Origin: an uncultured Lachnobacterium sp.
GTDB taxonomy: Bacteria; Bacillota; Clostridia; Lachnospirales; Lachnospiraceae
Direction of reading: 5' to 3'
Length of the DNA stretch: 55,994 bases
Assembly (NCBI GenBank): GCA_900550545.1
Contig: URSS01000013.1
Location: 1-55,994 of the forward strand
The stretch's first letter is position 1; the number at the start of each line of letters is the position of its first letter. The translations under genes and the position numbers were made by a program. Below are positions 26,502 through 35,050 of the stretch, piece after piece. The notes beneath the pieces are model-generated. The model had not been told where the DNA came from and searched no databases. It saw only the letters and a list, made by a program, of their open reading frames with translations.

Positions 26502-27305
26502 CTATTGTACCCTGCCGACATTATTCACAGCTCGGTCCAAAGTACTGTCAATAGAAGTAATCACCTTCTGATTTGCCTCATACGCTCTCTGAATGGTAAT
26601 CATGTTGACCATCTCATTGACGACATTGACATTCGAAGTCTCTAGTACTCCCTGCTCTACTTTTGCGTCTGTGGCAATGCGATTACCACCATCCAGCAGA
26701 TTGTACATATTCTCCCCATATTTTTCCAGATAATCATAGTTGTCTACGTCAACAACTCCTAAGGTTCCAACTACCTGGTCATTCTGGATGACATATCCCA
26801 TTTTATTCACGGTAACTGTCTCATTCGGGTCTACCCGAATAAAATTATTTCGGCTCGGATCACCGTTCATCGCGCCAGTCGCATTCAATACATAATCACC
26901 GTCTTTTGTAACCAGGTAGCCTTCCGTATTGACTGTAAAAGAACCGTCTCTTGTATATTTCACAGAAGTATTTCCCTGTTTATCGGTAAAAGCAATTGCA
27001 AAAAATCCGTTTCCGTCGATTGCAAAATCGGTTGTGTTATCTGTAACCTTGAAACTTCCTGTGGAATAATCCGTATACACCTGTCCCAGATGCACACCAT
27101 ATGTAATATCTCCAAGTTTCTTTGGCATATAGGCATTTGAACTGTCTTTCAGCCGAAGCGACATCTCATCTGCAAATGTACGGGATGTCGTACCTTCCTT
27201 CTTATATCCAGTTGTGTCTGCATTCGCCAGATTGTTTGCCAGGACATCAAGTCTTTTCATTTCATTGACCATGCCTGTATGGGCTGTATATAAACCTTTT
27301 ACCAT
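26502..27305 (-). CDS. flhO: Flagellar rod/hook-basal body protein FlhO (FlgF/FlgG-like)
   Basis: A 267-aa rod protein starting MVKGLYTAHTGMVNEMKRL with LANNLANADTTGYKKEG, core FAIDGNGFFAI, and C-terminal VVNEMVNMITIQRAYEANQKVI. It is a paralogue of the next gene (44 bp downstream) and probably the proximal rod piece FlgF. A sigma-28 type promoter at 27365-27391 drives it separately from mbl, giving a motility operon flhO-flhP-flgJ-like. Confidence 0.9.
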   Translation of the reverse strand: MVKGLYTAHTGMVNEMKRLDVLANNLANADTTGYKKEGTTSRTFADEMSLRLKDSSNAYMPKKLGDITYGVHLGQVYTDYSTGSFKVTDNTTDFAIDGNGFFAIAFTDKQGNTSVKYTRDGSFTVNTEGYLVTKDGDYVLNATGAMNGDPSRNNFIRVDPNETVTVNKMGYVIQNDQVVGTLGVVDVDNYDYLEKYGENMYNLLDGGNRIATDAKVEQGVLETSNVNVVNEMVNMITIQRAYEANQKVITSIDSTLDRAVNNVGRVQ

Positions 27306-27364
27306 GCCTTACCTCTTCTTTTCTATCGATATGAAAGTCAATTGTATTCTAACCCTTATGTTAT

Positions 27365-27391
27365 ATATCGGCACTTATCTAAAATACTTTA
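27365..27391 (-). promoter_or_regulatory. Sigma-28 (SigD/FliA) flagellar promoter
   Basis: On the minus strand TAAA (27388-27391), 15 bp, GCCGATAT (27365-27372). This matches the SigD consensus TAAA-N15-GCCGATAT and stands about 60 bp before flhO. Its -35 end touches the mbl terminator. Confidence 0.82.
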
Positions 27392-27422
27392 CAACAAAAG
27401 TGCGCAAATATGCGCACTTTTT
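27391..27422 (-). terminator. Terminator of mbl
   Basis: AAAAGTGCGCA, TAT, TTGCGCACTTTT with a T-rich tail on the minus strand, just after the mbl stop codon at 27434. Confidence 0.88.
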
Positions 27423-27433
27423 ATAATTACTTA

Positions 27434-28429
27434 TTAATCGTCATCTCTTTTTCCTGCAAGGAACTCTACATATTTTCCTGTTCCAATTGCAACACAGGTC
27501 ATTGGATGTTCTGCTGTCATAGTGTTAATACCGGTTCTCTCTTCAATCAGTTCCTCGAGACCACGCAGTAATGCACCACCACCGGTAAGTACGATTCCTC
27601 GATCAGCGACATCAGCTGCAAGTTCTGGCGGAGTCTTCTCCAATACAGAATGTACAGCTTCCACAATCTGCAAAGTTGACTCACGTAAAGCTTCCTCTGT
27701 CTCCTCGGAGCTTACCGTGATTGTTCTAGGCAAACCTGTTACAAGATTACGTCCGCGCACATCCATTGTCTCATTTTGAGCCAGCGGATAGCATGTACCA
27801 ATCTTGATCTTGATATCTTCTGCGGTACGCTCACCAATCAATAAATTGTGTTTCTTTCTCATATAACGAACAAGCGCCTCGTCAAAATCATCTCCTGCAA
27901 TCTTAACAGAAGTACTTACAACAGATCCTCCAAGGGAAATAACAGCAATATCCGAAGTACCGCCTCCGATATCTACGATCATGTTACCACATGGTCTGGA
28001 AATATCGATTCCTGCACCGATTGCTGCTGCGATTGGCTCCTCGATAATTTCTACTTCACGGGCACCTGCCTGATAAGTTGCATCCTCAACGGCTTTCTTC
28101 TCTACTTCTGTTACACCGCTTGGTACACAGACACTGATGCGCGGTTTACGAAAGCTCTTCTTACCAAGTGCCTTCTGAATAAAATACTTGATCATCTTCT
28201 CAGTAACAGTATAATCGGAAATAACACCCTGACGTAACGGACGAACCGCAACAATATTGCCCGGTGTACGACCAAGCATCAATCTTGCTTCCTCACCGAT
28301 GGCCTTAATCTTATTCGTGTCTCTGTCAAATGCAACTACAGAAGGCTCCTTTAATACAACGCCTTTGCCCTTAATATATACTAAAATACTTGCAGTACCT
28401 AAATCGATTCCAATATCTGATCCTATCAT
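27434..28429 (-). CDS. mbl: Rod-shape protein of the MreB/Mbl family
   Basis: A 331-aa bacterial actin that forms membrane-associated filaments guiding lateral wall synthesis. Actin-fold motifs are visible: phosphate-1 DIGIDLGTASILVYIKGKG at the start, phosphate-2 MIVDIGGGTSDIAVI near 157, and adenosine site GIVLTGGGALLRGLEEL near 280. ATG 28429 (MIGSDIGIDLG) is chosen; the ATG at 28450 has no ribosome binding site. I call it mbl because of the flhO-flhP neighbours, as in B. subtilis; mreB or mreBH are alternatives. Its promoter is at 28562-28589. Confidence 0.92.
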   Translation of the reverse strand: MIGSDIGIDLGTASILVYIKGKGVVLKEPSVVAFDRDTNKIKAIGEEARLMLGRTPGNIVAVRPLRQGVISDYTVTEKMIKYFIQKALGKKSFRKPRISVCVPSGVTEVEKKAVEDATYQAGAREVEIIEEPIAAAIGAGIDISRPCGNMIVDIGGGTSDIAVISLGGSVVSTSVKIAGDDFDEALVRYMRKKHNLLIGERTAEDIKIKIGTCYPLAQNETMDVRGRNLVTGLPRTITVSSEETEEALRESTLQIVEAVHSVLEKTPPELAADVADRGIVLTGGGALLRGLEELIEERTGINTMTAEHPMTCVAIGTGKYVEFLAGKRDDD

Positions 28430-28561
28430 TCCAAAAATGCCCCTTTCCATTTGGTTCTGTCGTTATTTATCTATTTCAATTCAGCTTTTTCTATATAAAA
28501 GCTACAGTAATATCGTTTTGCGAAACTACCGGAATTATTCATATTTTAAACATACAGTAAC

Positions 28562-28589
28562 ATTATATACAATTACTGGCATTTTTCAA
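28562..28589 (-). promoter_or_regulatory. Promoter of mbl
   Basis: TTGAAA (28584-28589), 16 bp, TATAAT (28562-28567) on the minus strand, giving a leader of about 125 nt with no recognisable riboswitch. Confidence 0.7.
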
Positions 28590-28694
28590 ACGTTTTTTTA
28601 CAGGTTACAATAATTTAAGTAAATTTTAAGGAATACGCGGTTTTATCACGAAACAGGTTGTACATTTTCTATATAATGGATAGGCAAAATCATA

Positions 28695-31532
28695 TTATTT
28701 CATTAAATATGGTTTTAAGAACTCTCCTGTATAAGACTCCGGGACTTCACAGATTTCTTCAGGTGTGCCCTGTGCAATCACTGTTCCACCTCCATCTCCA
28801 CCTTCCGGTCCCATGTCGATGATATAGTCTGCTGTCTTGATCACATCCAGATTATGTTCTATCACAACTACCGTATTTCCACCCTCAGACAATTTACGGA
28901 GAATTTCCACGAGCTTGTGAACATCCGCAAAATGCAGACCGGTCGTCGGCTCATCAAGTACATAAATCGTCTTTCCTGTGCTCCGCTTGCTCAGTTCTGT
29001 AGCAAGCTTGATTCTCTGTGCCTCGCCTCCGGATAATTCTGTGGAAGGCTGGCCAAGCTTAATATAAGAAAGTCCCACATCGTACAATGTCTGTATTTTT
29101 CTCTGGATTGTTGGAACGTTTTTAAAAAATTCCAATGCCTCTTCCACCGTCATATCCAGCACATCGTAAATACTCTTTCCTTTATATTTCACTTCCAGTG
29201 TTTCACGATTGTAACGCTTTCCGCCACATACTTCACACGGCACATAAACATCCGGGAGGAAATGCATCTCGATCTTGATAATGCCGTCACCACTGCAGGC
29301 CTCGCACCGTCCGCCTTTTACATTAAAGCTGAAACGTCCCTTCTTATAGCCTCTGGCTTTTGCATCTGCTGTGGCCGCAAAAAGATCACGGATCATATCA
29401 AACACACCGGTATAAGTTGCCGGATTTGAGCGTGGTGTACGGCCAATTGGCGACTGGTCAATATCAATGATCTTGTCCAGTTGTTCAACTCCAAGTATAT
29501 CATCATGTTCCCCCGGCACACATCGTGCGCGGTTCAATGTTCTCGCCAGATGCTTATAGAGAATTTCATTTGTGAGGGAACTTTTTCCCGAACCAGACAC
29601 TCCGGTAATACAGGTCATGATACCAAGCGGAATATCCACATCAATATTTTTCAGGTTGTTTTCCCTCGCACCTTTTATTGTAAGAAATCCCGTCGGTTTC
29701 CGACGTTCCTGTGGTACCGGAATTTTGATGCGTCCACTGAGGTACGCACCGGTAATGGATTTCTTACATTTCATAATATCTGCTGCTGTACCTGCTGCCA
29801 CAACTTCTCCACCATGTACGCCCGCTGCCGGTCCGATATCCACAATATAATCAGCCGCCCGCATGGTGTCTTCATCATGTTCAACAACAATCAATGTATT
29901 TCCCAGATCTTTCAGATTCATCAACGCCCGCAAAAGCTTATCATTGTCTCTCTGATGCAGACCGATACTCGGCTCGTCAAGAATATAGGCAACACCCACC
30001 AGTCCGGAACCGATCTGGGTTGCCAGACGAATTCTCTGCGCTTCTCCACCGGATAACGTACCTGTCGCACGTGTCAGAGTCAGATATTCCAATCCAACTT
30101 CTTTCAAAAATCCAACTCTTGCACGAATTTCTTTTAAAATCTGATCCCCGATAAAATGCTGCTGTTGTGTCAATTCCATTCCATCCAGGAAGACGCACAG
30201 ATCCTTTACCGCCATGTTGGTCATCTCATAAATATTTTTATCTGCAACAGTAACTGCAAGGGAACTCTGCTTCAAACGCTGTCCATGGCAGGATGCACAA
30301 GGCGTAATACGCATAAACTGCTCATACTCCTGCTTCATGGTATCCGAGCCGGTCTCCCGGTAACGACGCTCCACATTTTTAATCAGTCCTTCCCAGTTAA
30401 GATCATACACGCCTTCTCCACGCTGTCCCTTATAATGTACCTTGAGAATTCTTCCATCCCCGCCATGAATCAGCATATGACGGATTTCTTTTGGCAGGTC
30501 ACAATACGGCGTATCCAGAGAAAAACCATATCCTTCGGACAGTGCCCGTAACGTGGCATAGGTGTAGCTGGACGGATCCGTACAGGACTGCCAGCCCATC
30601 ACCTGAATCGCTCCTTCGGAAATGGAAAGCTTCTTATCCGGAATCATCAGATTCTCATCAAACTCCATCTTATAACCAAGTCCATAACAGGTGGGGCAGG
30701 CTCCGAACGGATTATTGAAAGAAAAGCTTCGCGGTTCCACCTCGTCAATACTGATTCCACAATCCGGGCAGGCGAAATTCTGGGAAAAGTTCATCGGTTC
30801 TCCATCGATCACATCCACAATGGCATTTCCCTCCGACAGATCAAACACATTCTCCAGAGAATCCGTCAGACGCTTTTTGATTCCCTCTTTGATCACAAGC
30901 CGGTCCACCACGATATCAATATTGTGCTTGATATTTTTGTCCATCGGAATCGTCTCAGACAATTCATACATATTTCCGTCTACGATCACGCGGACATAAC
31001 CGCTTTTCTTGGCTTTTTCAAACAGCTTCTGATGTTCTCCCTTGCGACCTCTGACAACCGGTGCCAGAATCTGTATCCTTGTGCGTTCCGGCAGTTTCAT
31101 TACCGCATCTACCATCTGATCGATCGTCTGTTTTTCAATTGCACGGCCACATTTCGGACAATGTGGAATACCAATACGTGCATACAGGAGACGGAAGTAA
31201 TCATAGATTTCAGTCACAGTTCCGACCGTAGAACGTGGGTTACGGTTGGTCGATTTCTGGTCGATGGATATTGCCGGCGGGAGTCCTTCGATCGATTCCA
31301 CGTTTGGCTTTTCCATCTGTCCAAGGAATTGTCTTGCATAGGAAGACAGCGATTCCATATAGCGTCTCTGTCCCTCTGCATAAATCGTGTCAAAAGCAAG
31401 CGAAGATTTTCCGGAACCGGACAATCCTGTCAGTACCACAAATTCGTCTCTTGGAATATCAATATCAATCGCTTTCAGGTTGTGCTCATTGGCACCTCGT
31501 ATTTTTATATATTTTCTTTGCTTTTTTGGCAT
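28695..31532 (-). CDS. uvrA: Excinuclease ABC subunit A
   Basis: A 945-aa damage-recognition ATPase of nucleotide excision repair. It has two ABC ATPase modules (Walker A GLSGSGKSSLAFDT near 33 and GVSGSGKSSLTNEI near 640) and zinc-binding clusters CPKCGRAIEKQ, CPDCG...CPTCYGLG and CEACSGDG...CEVCGGKRYN. Signature LSGGEAQRI occurs twice. ATG 31532 has AAGGAG upstream. It follows uvrB by 35 bp, forming uvrBA as in other Firmicutes. No clear terminator follows it. Confidence 0.98.
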   Translation of the reverse strand: MPKKQRKYIKIRGANEHNLKAIDIDIPRDEFVVLTGLSGSGKSSLAFDTIYAEGQRRYMESLSSYARQFLGQMEKPNVESIEGLPPAISIDQKSTNRNPRSTVGTVTEIYDYFRLLYARIGIPHCPKCGRAIEKQTIDQMVDAVMKLPERTRIQILAPVVRGRKGEHQKLFEKAKKSGYVRVIVDGNMYELSETIPMDKNIKHNIDIVVDRLVIKEGIKKRLTDSLENVFDLSEGNAIVDVIDGEPMNFSQNFACPDCGISIDEVEPRSFSFNNPFGACPTCYGLGYKMEFDENLMIPDKKLSISEGAIQVMGWQSCTDPSSYTYATLRALSEGYGFSLDTPYCDLPKEIRHMLIHGGDGRILKVHYKGQRGEGVYDLNWEGLIKNVERRYRETGSDTMKQEYEQFMRITPCASCHGQRLKQSSLAVTVADKNIYEMTNMAVKDLCVFLDGMELTQQQHFIGDQILKEIRARVGFLKEVGLEYLTLTRATGTLSGGEAQRIRLATQIGSGLVGVAYILDEPSIGLHQRDNDKLLRALMNLKDLGNTLIVVEHDEDTMRAADYIVDIGPAAGVHGGEVVAAGTAADIMKCKKSITGAYLSGRIKIPVPQERRKPTGFLTIKGARENNLKNIDVDIPLGIMTCITGVSGSGKSSLTNEILYKHLARTLNRARCVPGEHDDILGVEQLDKIIDIDQSPIGRTPRSNPATYTGVFDMIRDLFAATADAKARGYKKGRFSFNVKGGRCEACSGDGIIKIEMHFLPDVYVPCEVCGGKRYNRETLEVKYKGKSIYDVLDMTVEEALEFFKNVPTIQRKIQTLYDVGLSYIKLGQPSTELSGGEAQRIKLATELSKRSTGKTIYVLDEPTTGLHFADVHKLVEILRKLSEGGNTVVVIEHNLDVIKTADYIIDMGPEGGDGGGTVIAQGTPEEICEVPESYTGEFLKPYLMK

Positions 31533-31567
31533 TGTATTTCTCCTTATCAATCATAACAAAGTTATGA

Positions 31568-33553
31568 TCAGTCAATCTCCCTGAGCATATTCTTCAATGT
31601 TACCATCTTGTCACGGTATTCTGCGGCAGCTTCAAAATTCAGCTCTGCAGCCGCTTTCTTCATCTTCTTCTGAATATCTCCAATAAGTTTTTCCAGTTCT
31701 TTCCGGCTCATGGATTCCGGATCCTTGTCGAATTCCATCTCCTCCGCAGCAACCTTTTTCGATATTGCAATGAGATCACGTACCGATTTCTGAATCGTTG
31801 TCGGTGTGATTCCGTGTTCCTCATTGTACTGTTGCTGAACTTCGCGCCGGCGTTTTGTCTCGTCGATTGCCACGCGCATGGAATCCGTAATTTTATCCGC
31901 ATACATGATCACATGTCCCTCGCTGTTTCGCGCTGCACGGCCAATCGTCTGAATCAGCGAAGTCTCCGAACGCAGAAATCCTTCTTTGTCTGCATCAAGA
32001 ATTGCGACCAGTGTAATTTCCGGTATATCCAGTCCCTCTCGCAACAGGTTGATACCGACAAGCACATCAAATACATCCAGACGCAGATCACGGATAATTT
32101 CCGCACGTTCCAATGTATCAATATCGGAGTGCAAATACTTTACACGGATTCCCAGTTCTCCCATATACTGTGTCAAATCCTCAGCCATACGCTTTGTCAA
32201 TGTCGTGATCAGCACTTTGTGGTGATTCTTTGTTTCTTTATTTACTTCACCGATCAGATCATCAATCTGTCCTTCTACCGGCCGCACGGAGATTTCCGGA
32301 TCTAAAAGTCCTGTCGGTCGAATGATCTGTTCTACCCGCAGAAGTTCGTGTTCCTGTTCATACACATTCGGTGTGGCCGAAACAAACAGCATCTGATCAA
32401 TCTTGCTTTCAAATTCTTCAAAGTTAAGCGGACGGTTGTCCAATGCCGACGGAAGACGGAATCCATAATCCACAAGGGTTGTCTTTCTCGAACGGTCTCC
32501 GGCATACATTCCCCGCACCTGTGGAATCGTGATATGTGACTCATCCACAATAATCAGAAAGTCATCCGGAAAATAGTCAATTAACGTCTCTGGCATCTCC
32601 CCCTCGGCACGTCCGGCAAGATGACGCGAATAGTTCTCAATTCCACTGCAGAATCCGGTTTCTTTCATCATCTCGATATCAAAATTTGTCCGTTCTGCGA
32701 TGCGCTGTGCTTCGAGAAGTTTATCTTCACCTTTAAAATACTTCACCCGTTCCTCGAGCTCCGCTTCAATGCGGTCACATGCCGCGTTCATTTTCTCCTG
32801 CGGAACCACATAATGCGATGCCGGGAAAATTGCAATATGCTGCAGAAGACATTTAATCTCCCCTGTCAGAACATCTACCTCGGTAATCCGGTCAATCTCA
32901 TCGCCAAAAAACTCCACGCGCACTGCCGTATCGGTATTGTTTGCCGGAAAAATTTCCAAAACATCTCCATGCACCCGGAACGTACCGCGCTTGAAATCCA
33001 TCTCATTACGCGTATACTGCATATCGATCAATCCCTTGATCACATCGTCCCGATCAATCTCCATACCAGGGCGCAGGGAAACCATCATATTCATATAGTC
33101 ATCCGGACTACCAATTCCATAAATGCAGGATACCGATGCGACAATGATAACATCTTTTCGCTCCGCCAAAGCAGCCGTCGCCGAAAGACGCAGCTTGTCA
33201 ATCTCATCATTAATCGAAGAATCTTTTGCTATATAAGTATCCGACTGCGGCACATATGCCTCCGGCTGGTAATAATCGTAATAAGATACAAAGTACTCTA
33301 CTGCATTTTCGGGGAAAAATTCCTTCATCTCACCATACAACTGTCCTGCAAGTGTTTTATTATGTGAAATAATCAGCGTCGGTTTATTCAGTGCCTGGAT
33401 AACATTCGCCATCGTAAATGTCTTACCGGAACCGGTAACACCAAGCAAAGTCTCAAACTGATTGCCTTCTTTAAATCCTTTAACTAATTTTTCAATTGCC
33501 TGTGGCTGATCGCCGGTTGGCTGATACTTACTGTGCAAAACAAAATGATCCAT
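31568..33553 (-). CDS. uvrB: Excinuclease ABC subunit B
   Basis: A 661-aa helicase-like subunit that verifies damage and recruits UvrC. It shows Walker A GVTGSGKTFTMANVI near 36-50, the beta-hairpin YYDYYQPEAYVPQSDTYI near 94-111, helicase motif QTIGRAARNSEGHVIMYAD near 510, and the C-terminal UVR motif ending KNMLREID. ATG 33553 has AGGAGAGC upstream. First gene of uvrBA, with a LexA-like box about 85-100 bp upstream. Confidence 0.98.
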   Translation of the reverse strand: MDHFVLHSKYQPTGDQPQAIEKLVKGFKEGNQFETLLGVTGSGKTFTMANVIQALNKPTLIISHNKTLAGQLYGEMKEFFPENAVEYFVSYYDYYQPEAYVPQSDTYIAKDSSINDEIDKLRLSATAALAERKDVIIVASVSCIYGIGSPDDYMNMMVSLRPGMEIDRDDVIKGLIDMQYTRNEMDFKRGTFRVHGDVLEIFPANNTDTAVRVEFFGDEIDRITEVDVLTGEIKCLLQHIAIFPASHYVVPQEKMNAACDRIEAELEERVKYFKGEDKLLEAQRIAERTNFDIEMMKETGFCSGIENYSRHLAGRAEGEMPETLIDYFPDDFLIIVDESHITIPQVRGMYAGDRSRKTTLVDYGFRLPSALDNRPLNFEEFESKIDQMLFVSATPNVYEQEHELLRVEQIIRPTGLLDPEISVRPVEGQIDDLIGEVNKETKNHHKVLITTLTKRMAEDLTQYMGELGIRVKYLHSDIDTLERAEIIRDLRLDVFDVLVGINLLREGLDIPEITLVAILDADKEGFLRSETSLIQTIGRAARNSEGHVIMYADKITDSMRVAIDETKRRREVQQQYNEEHGITPTTIQKSVRDLIAISKKVAAEEMEFDKDPESMSRKELEKLIGDIQKKMKKAAAELNFEAAAEYRDKMVTLKNMLREID

Positions 33554-33598
33554 ATATGCTCTCCTGCTATTATTGACTTCCATTTTATCTTTCCCTTG

Positions 33599-33627
33599 AT
33601 TATAGCAAAGTATAAAAAAAAAGTACA
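33599..33627 (-). promoter_or_regulatory. Promoter of uvrBA
   Basis: TATAAT (33599-33604) with a poor -35, TGTACT (33622-33627), 17 bp away on the minus strand. The -35 box overlaps the T run of the upstream gene's terminator. Confidence 0.55.
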
Positions 33628-33654
33628 GAACAAAATCGAACTTTTGTTCTGTAC
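33613..33654 (-). terminator. Terminator of the deacetylase gene
   Basis: GTACAGAACAAAA, GTTCGA, TTTTGTTCTGTAC forms a 13-bp stem (33623-33654) followed by nine T on the minus strand. Confidence 0.92.
33637..33650. promoter_or_regulatory. LexA/DinR-like box upstream of uvrB
   Basis: CGAACTTTTGTTCT on the plus strand keeps the GAAC-N4-GTTC core of the Gram-positive SOS box (CGAACRNRYGTTYC). It lies within the terminator stem, 10 bp upstream of the uvrB -35. uvrBA is SOS-controlled in B. subtilis. Confidence 0.45.
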
Positions 33655-33661
33655 CTCTATT

Positions 33662-34831
33662 TTACTTTCGAAAACTATAATAAAGACATCCGTCTTTCAT
33701 TCCACCCCTGCATTCTGCCAGTTCACTAACTGTCACAAGCTGATATCCTCGCTCCACCAGCGTTGGGATGATTGTCGTGGAAGCATTGGCTGTTGCCTCG
33801 TATAAATCATGCATCAAAACAATGTCTCCATCTTTTACATGATCCAGAACCGCCGTCTTTGTGCTTGCCGCATTGCGTGTTCTCCAGTCGAGTGTATCGA
33901 TCGACCACAAAATCATCGGCATACCGGTCTGGCTTTTTACCATATTATTGACGGCACCTCCTGGTGGACGCATCACGATTGGAGCTGTCCCCGTTATCTT
34001 CTTTACCGCTACATTTGTCCGGCTGACCTGATTTCTTATCCCAGCAGCATCCGCCCGTGTCAGGATTTTATGCTCATAAGTATGATTACCGATTTCACAG
34101 CCCATTCCATATGCCTTCTTTACGGTATCGGAATACATCGGTACACGATTTCCCACGACAAAAAATGTGGCAACCGAATTATTTTCCTTAAGTGTCTTTA
34201 AAATGCGTGGTGTATAGATTGACGGTCCATCATCATAAGTCAAAGCAACCATCTTCTTATTTTTGTCGATTTTTCGCAGTAAAACGCCTTTTTCATTAAA
34301 ATAGCATAAATAGTGGGATATTGTTTTCTTTCCGGTTACCATTTTACCGTTTTTCGGAGAAAAATAATATTTTTTTCCATTGATCGTGCGCCATCCGGTC
34401 TTGCGCTTTCCGTTGACCGCAAAATAGTAGGTTGCCTTGCCGACTTTTCGTTTTCCAACATAGGCCTTGCCGCTTTTGCCGAAATAATACTTACTTCCGT
34501 TTACGGTCTTCCATGTATTTTTAAGTTTAACGCCATCCTTATAGTAAAACAAATGACCGTTCTCATCACGAATCAGCCCCTGCAATACCGGCTGTGGTTC
34601 CTCCGTATCAGGCTCATCCGCGTCCGGATTCTCGTTATCCGGCATTTCTGTATCCGTATTTTCACGATTGGAATCTTCGATATCCGGAATCATCGGATCT
34701 GTGTAATTCTCTCCTCCCGCTTCGGCAGCACGGACCGTCTCCGAAGCTCCACTGCTGACCGTTTCAAGCGGACTGATCAGTGTCAACGCCAATACCAATA
34801 CCATAACCAATCCCTGCATGATTTTTCTCAT
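33662..34831 (-). CDS. Secreted polysaccharide deacetylase with cell-wall-binding repeats
   Basis: A 389-aa exported protein. Signal peptide at 1-35 or so (MRKIMQGLVMVLVLALTLIS...), an Asp/Glu/Pro-rich linker at 45-80, choline-binding-like repeats at 85-185 (units such as TWKTVNGSKYYF and GWRTINGKKYYF), then a NodB deacetylase domain. The metal and catalytic residues are in TYDDGPS (Asp200, Asp201), GNHTYEH (His250, His254), RPPGG and LMHD. It probably deacetylates peptidoglycan N-acetylglucosamine at the cell surface. AGGGGG precedes the ATG. A 34-nt hairpin CTGACCGA/TCGGTCAG lies in its leader (34862-34895). Confidence 0.92.
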   Translation of the reverse strand: MRKIMQGLVMVLVLALTLISPLETVSSGASETVRAAEAGGENYTDPMIPDIEDSNRENTDTEMPDNENPDADEPDTEEPQPVLQGLIRDENGHLFYYKDGVKLKNTWKTVNGSKYYFGKSGKAYVGKRKVGKATYYFAVNGKRKTGWRTINGKKYYFSPKNGKMVTGKKTISHYLCYFNEKGVLLRKIDKNKKMVALTYDDGPSIYTPRILKTLKENNSVATFFVVGNRVPMYSDTVKKAYGMGCEIGNHTYEHKILTRADAAGIRNQVSRTNVAVKKITGTAPIVMRPPGGAVNNMVKSQTGMPMILWSIDTLDWRTRNAASTKTAVLDHVKDGDIVLMHDLYEATANASTTIIPTLVERGYQLVTVSELAECRGGMKDGCLYYSFRK

Positions 34832-34975
34832 ACGTATCCCCCTGTTCCACCTCTGTTTTGCCTGACCGAAATGATACTTACCTTCTGTCGGTCAGATGGT
34901 TCGGTGGTTTTCCTCTAACTATCTATGTTCATCATACAAGAAGCGCCCCCGGAATACCATCAAGTTTTGTTAAAG

Positions 34976-35001
34976 AATTTCTTAATATCACTTAAGAAAT
35001 T
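34976..35001. promoter_or_regulatory. Perfect 10-bp inverted repeat upstream of the DUF11 gene
   Basis: AATTTCTTAA, TATCAC, TTAAGAAATT. It lies about 50 bp before the DUF11 start and beside a weak -10-like TATAGT. A sequence CATATCTTA nearby fits the sigma-K -10 pattern CATANNNTA, but the -35 spacing is poor. Confidence 0.45.
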
Positions 35002-35050
35002 TCATGCATATCTTATAGTGTACCCGCATATATGAAAAGGAGGAAAAATT

